From NCBI GenBank assembly GCA_964414265.1, contig CAYPVT010000004.1, forward strand, positions 1 to 30,916: DNA of 30,916 nt, in the 5' to 3' direction. Both the position numbers and the translations under genes were made by a program. The DNA is from VMEP01 sp964414265. GTDB lineage: Bacteria > Patescibacteriota > Minisyncoccia > Phycocordibacterales > VMEP01. Position 1 is the first letter of the stretch. Every line of letters begins with the position of its first letter. Below the pieces are notes generated by a model, which saw nothing but the letters and a program-made list of their open reading frames with translations, did not search any database and was not told where the DNA came from. Below are positions 28,521-30,916 of this stretch, in pieces.

Positions 28521-30206
28521 ATGATATACAGGCGACATAAAATAAAACCAATGTCTTCAAAAGACTTCGACTTGGACGAGGTTTTTCTTGATTCTGCTAA
28601 TATGCCTGGTTTTGACACTAATCACATGGAGGGGCGCATAGAGAAACCAATTTCACGAACAAGCATTCTTATGATAGGTGGTTTTTTTGCGCTCGTTGCC
28701 ATGATTTTTATTGGTCGTGTTTACTGGTTTCAAGTTGCGATGGGTGAGGAGTATGTGAAGATAAGCGAGCGTAATCATCTTAAACACATTCCTATTTTTT
28801 CTGTGCGCGGAGTCATTTATGATAGGAACAAAAAAGAATTAGCCTGGAACACAGTTAGCGAAAAAGATATCTTCCCAAAAAGAAGTTATGGAGAAGCGCC
28901 CGGAATAGCGCATCTTCTTGGTTATGTGAGTCATCCAAAAATTGATTCAAAGGGTAATTTTTGGCAAACAGAAGTAACAGGGAAAGAGGGCGCCGAAAAA
29001 GAGTTTGATGAAGTATTGCGTGGTGAAAACGGTGTGCGTTTAGTTGAGTCTGATGTAATGGGGGAATTAAAATCAGAAGTTTCTCAAAGATTACCAATTG
29101 ATGGTGATAACGTCGTGCTTTCGATTGATTCACGCGTTTCTACGAAGCTTTATGAAACAATGGAAGCTCTTTCAAAACAAGTTGGGTTCACCGGTGGCGC
29201 GGGGGTCATTATCGATATTAATAATGGAGAAATACTCGCACTTTCAAGTTATCCAGAATATAGTTCTCAGGTTCTTTCAAACGGAGATCAATCAAAAATT
29301 ATAAATTCACTTCTTCTAAATAAAAATAAACCATTTCTAAACCGAGTGACATCTGGTTTGTATACACCGGGTTCAACGGTAAAACCTTTTCTTGCCGCCG
29401 GCGCGCTTGAAAACAAAACAATAGATCCAAATAAACAAATATATTCTCCCGGGTATATTTCTATTCCTAATCGATATTTCCCAGACCAGCCATCTATTTT
29501 TAAAGACTGGAGAGCAAACGGATGGACCGACGTTAGGCGTGCGCTCGCTGTTTCTAGCGACGTCTATTTTTACGCTATTGGTGGGGGATATGCCGACCAG
29601 AAAGGTTTGGGAATTAAAGAGATTGAAAGAATAATGAGAATGTTTGGGTTTGGTGAAAAAATTGGTATTGATTTTGCGACAGAGGTTGCTGGCACAATAC
29701 CAAGTCCAGAATGGAAGATAAAAAATTTCGCAGATGGCAAATGGCTTTTAGGTGATACATACCACACTTCAATTGGACAATATGGAACTCAAGTTTCTCC
29801 ACTTCAGCTTGTGCGCGCGACGGCGGCTGTTGCAAACGGAGGAACACTTTATATTCCTCACATAAAAATGGGTGAAGAAAATTTACCGTCAACCGTTATC
29901 CCAATTTCATCTGAGAATTTTAAAATTATTCGAGAGGGGATGAAAATGGCAGTTGATGAAGGGACAGCAAAAGGACTTCAGATTAATGGTGTTTCAATTG
30001 GGGCAAAGACTGGAACGGCTGAACTTGGAGCAAAGAAAGAATTCGTTAATGCTTGGATTATGGGATTTTTCCCATACGAAAAACCTCGTTACGCCTTTGT
30101 GGTGGTTATGGAAAAAGGTCCACACGAGAATACTGTTGGAGGGCTTTATGTAATGCGTCAGGTTATTGAATGGATGACGATAAACACACCGGAATATCTT
30201 AAATAG
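28521..30206 (+). CDS. mrdA: Penicillin-binding protein 2 (elongasome transpeptidase)
   Basis: A 561-residue class B PBP. One membrane helix (ILMIGGFFALVAMIFIGRVYW) near residues 50-70 is followed by the dimerisation domain and the transpeptidase domain. The active-site motifs are present: S285-T-V-K288 in TPGSTVKPF, S345-S-D347 in AVSSDVYFY (an SxD form of SxN, as in PBP2), and K496-T-G498 in GAKTGTAEL. It crosslinks wall peptides during elongation with MreBCD. The cytoplasmic N-terminus (about 50 residues) is longer than usual. No rodA gene is seen in the window. Confidence 0.95.
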   Translation: MIYRRHKIKPMSSKDFDLDEVFLDSANMPGFDTNHMEGRIEKPISRTSILMIGGFFALVAMIFIGRVYWFQVAMGEEYVKISERNHLKHIPIFSVRGVIYDRNKKELAWNTVSEKDIFPKRSYGEAPGIAHLLGYVSHPKIDSKGNFWQTEVTGKEGAEKEFDEVLRGENGVRLVESDVMGELKSEVSQRLPIDGDNVVLSIDSRVSTKLYETMEALSKQVGFTGGAGVIIDINNGEILALSSYPEYSSQVLSNGDQSKIINSLLLNKNKPFLNRVTSGLYTPGSTVKPFLAAGALENKTIDPNKQIYSPGYISIPNRYFPDQPSIFKDWRANGWTDVRRALAVSSDVYFYAIGGGYADQKGLGIKEIERIMRMFGFGEKIGIDFATEVAGTIPSPEWKIKNFADGKWLLGDTYHTSIGQYGTQVSPLQLVRATAAVANGGTLYIPHIKMGEENLPSTVIPISSENFKIIREGMKMAVDEGTAKGLQINGVSIGAKTGTAELGAKKEFVNAWIMGFFPYEKPRYAFVVVMEKGPHENTVGGLYVMRQVIEWMTINTPEYLK

Positions 30207-30299
30207 CTTCTAGTTTCATTAGCTTATATCTTTTAAAGTGTTTTTTTCTAAAGAAGCTAATTGTCCTAACGAAGCTGTAATTACCTGATTTACTGGTGG

Positions 30300-30328
30300 T
30301 TGCTTTTAGGGCCTTATTTAGCTACAAT
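30300..30328 (+). promoter_or_regulatory. greA promoter
   Basis: TTGCTT (30300-30305), a 17-bp spacer and TACAAT (30323-30328) precede the ATG at 30345 by 16 bases, giving a leader of about 9 bases without a Shine-Dalgarno site. Confidence 0.55.
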
Positions 30329-30344
30329 ACCGCGACACTAAATT

Positions 30345-30803
30345 ATGGAATACCAATTAAGTAAACAAAAAATCGACGAACTAAACGAGGAGGTTCTCTT
30401 TTTAAGAGGTACACGACGCAAGGAGATTGCTGAGCAGTTGGAGTATGCTAAATCCTTGGGTGACCTTTCAGAAAACGCTGAATATCTTCAGGCGCGAGAA
30501 GATCAGGCAAAAACAGAAGAGAGGATAGCTCAGATTGAAGAGATACTAAAATCAGCTGTTGTTATTGAAAAGCATCACAGTAATATGGTTGAGGTTGGGT
30601 GTACAGTCGTTGTTAAAAAATCTGGAAGTTCTACTACTCAGAAATACGAAGTTGTTGGCTCGGAAGAGGCGGATATGTCATTGGGTAAAATCTCAAATAT
30701 GTCACCACTCGGCCTCGCGCTATTTGGAAAGAAAAAAGGAGAAGTTGTTAAATTTAAAACCCCAGCAGGTTCCACTGAATACGAGATTATAAATATCGAA
30801 TAA
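30345..30803 (+). CDS. greA: Transcription elongation factor GreA
   Basis: A 152-residue protein. The N-terminal coiled coil carries the tip motif GDLSENAEYLQAREDQA (about 39-55), whose acidic residues reach the polymerase active site and stimulate cleavage of backtracked RNA. The C-terminal FKBP-like domain contains VVGSEEADMSLGKISNMSPLGLALFGKKKGE. Length is as usual (about 158). It is a single-gene unit between its own promoter and a strong terminator. Confidence 0.97.
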   Translation: MEYQLSKQKIDELNEEVLFLRGTRRKEIAEQLEYAKSLGDLSENAEYLQAREDQAKTEERIAQIEEILKSAVVIEKHHSNMVEVGCTVVVKKSGSSTTQKYEVVGSEEADMSLGKISNMSPLGLALFGKKKGEVVKFKTPAGSTEYEIINIE

Positions 30804-30824
30804 TTTTTCTTTTTAAGCATAATT

Positions 30825-30866
30825 AAAAAACACGCATAATTTCTGCTGAAATTATGCGTGTTTTTT
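30825..30866. terminator. Strong intrinsic terminator after greA
   Basis: A 19-bp perfect stem (AAAAAACACGCATAATTTC at 30825-30843, complement at 30848-30866) with a TGCT loop and a terminal run of six T. It is symmetric and could work both ways. I see no gene in the remaining 50 bases, apart from a 5-bp inverted repeat TGACC/GGTCA. Confidence 0.95.
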
Positions 30867-30916
30867 AAATCTCGTTTAAGTCGTGTCTGACCACTCCAGA
30901 GGCGGTCATTATGCCA

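Noticed and set aside
30204..30261. Inverted repeat TTAGCTT / AAGCTAA after mrdA as a terminator
   Set aside because: Seven-base arms with a loop of nearly 30 and no T-run after the second arm. The T-run lies inside the loop.
1..30916. CRISPR array or UGA recoding
   Set aside because: No regularly spaced direct repeats with unique spacers were seen; the iterons are tandem and spacerless within triplets. Genes end at UGA normally and read through as intact with the standard code.

Overview
The window looks like part of a chromosome from a Patescibacteria (CPR) bacterium, probably of the Parcubacteria type. This is inferred from gene content and style, not from a marker gene. The right-hand 17.5 kb is AT-rich, compact, and made of short versions of universal genes. 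Several ORFs start almost directly behind a -10 box with no Shine-Dalgarno site. All genes read through with the standard code (UGA is a stop).

Left part (about 1-13,300) is accessory DNA, mosaic in composition. It holds: (i) a PadR regulator with a small membrane protein, transcribed leftward from a promoter with a palindromic operator; (ii) a rightward type II restriction-modification pair of the PaeR7I/XhoI family (expected site CTCGAG); (iii) a tightly overlapping leftward five-gene operon: excisionase-like HTH, a 770-residue protein with two GHKL ATPase modules and a histidine-kinase core, a receiver-domain protein with a coiled-coil tail, an HNH nuclease and an N6-adenine DNA methyltransferase. 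I see this as a candidate signal-gated defence system; (iv) a plasmid-like replication module: a 66-residue protein, a SpoVG-like protein, a winged-helix initiator-like protein, two strong palindromes, an AT-rich stretch, a consensus DnaA box and nine 11-bp iterons in three triplets; (v) a membrane-anchored PepSY-like protein and a large serine recombinase whose ORF runs into tRNA-Asn(GTT). The recombinase/tRNA junction marks the right end of the integrated element at about 13,291-13,320. The left end was not found and may lie outside the window.

Right part (13,366-30,916) is core chromosome. Rightward: HIT protein, YggU/DUF167, HPF and a cyclophilin. Leftward: priA, def, fmt and a GC-rich orphan gene. 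Rightward again: murA-mreB-holB, frr-rseP, then (after a second leftward GC-rich orphan) proS-mreB-mreC-mreD-mrdA, and greA. The theme is translation start and end processing (Fmt, Def, Frr, ProRS) and cell-wall elongation (MurA, two MreB paralogues, MreC, a short MreD, PBP2). PriA keeps its zinc-binding cysteines but has lost the helicase catalytic motifs.

All family calls come from reading motifs by eye. No database search or computation was run.
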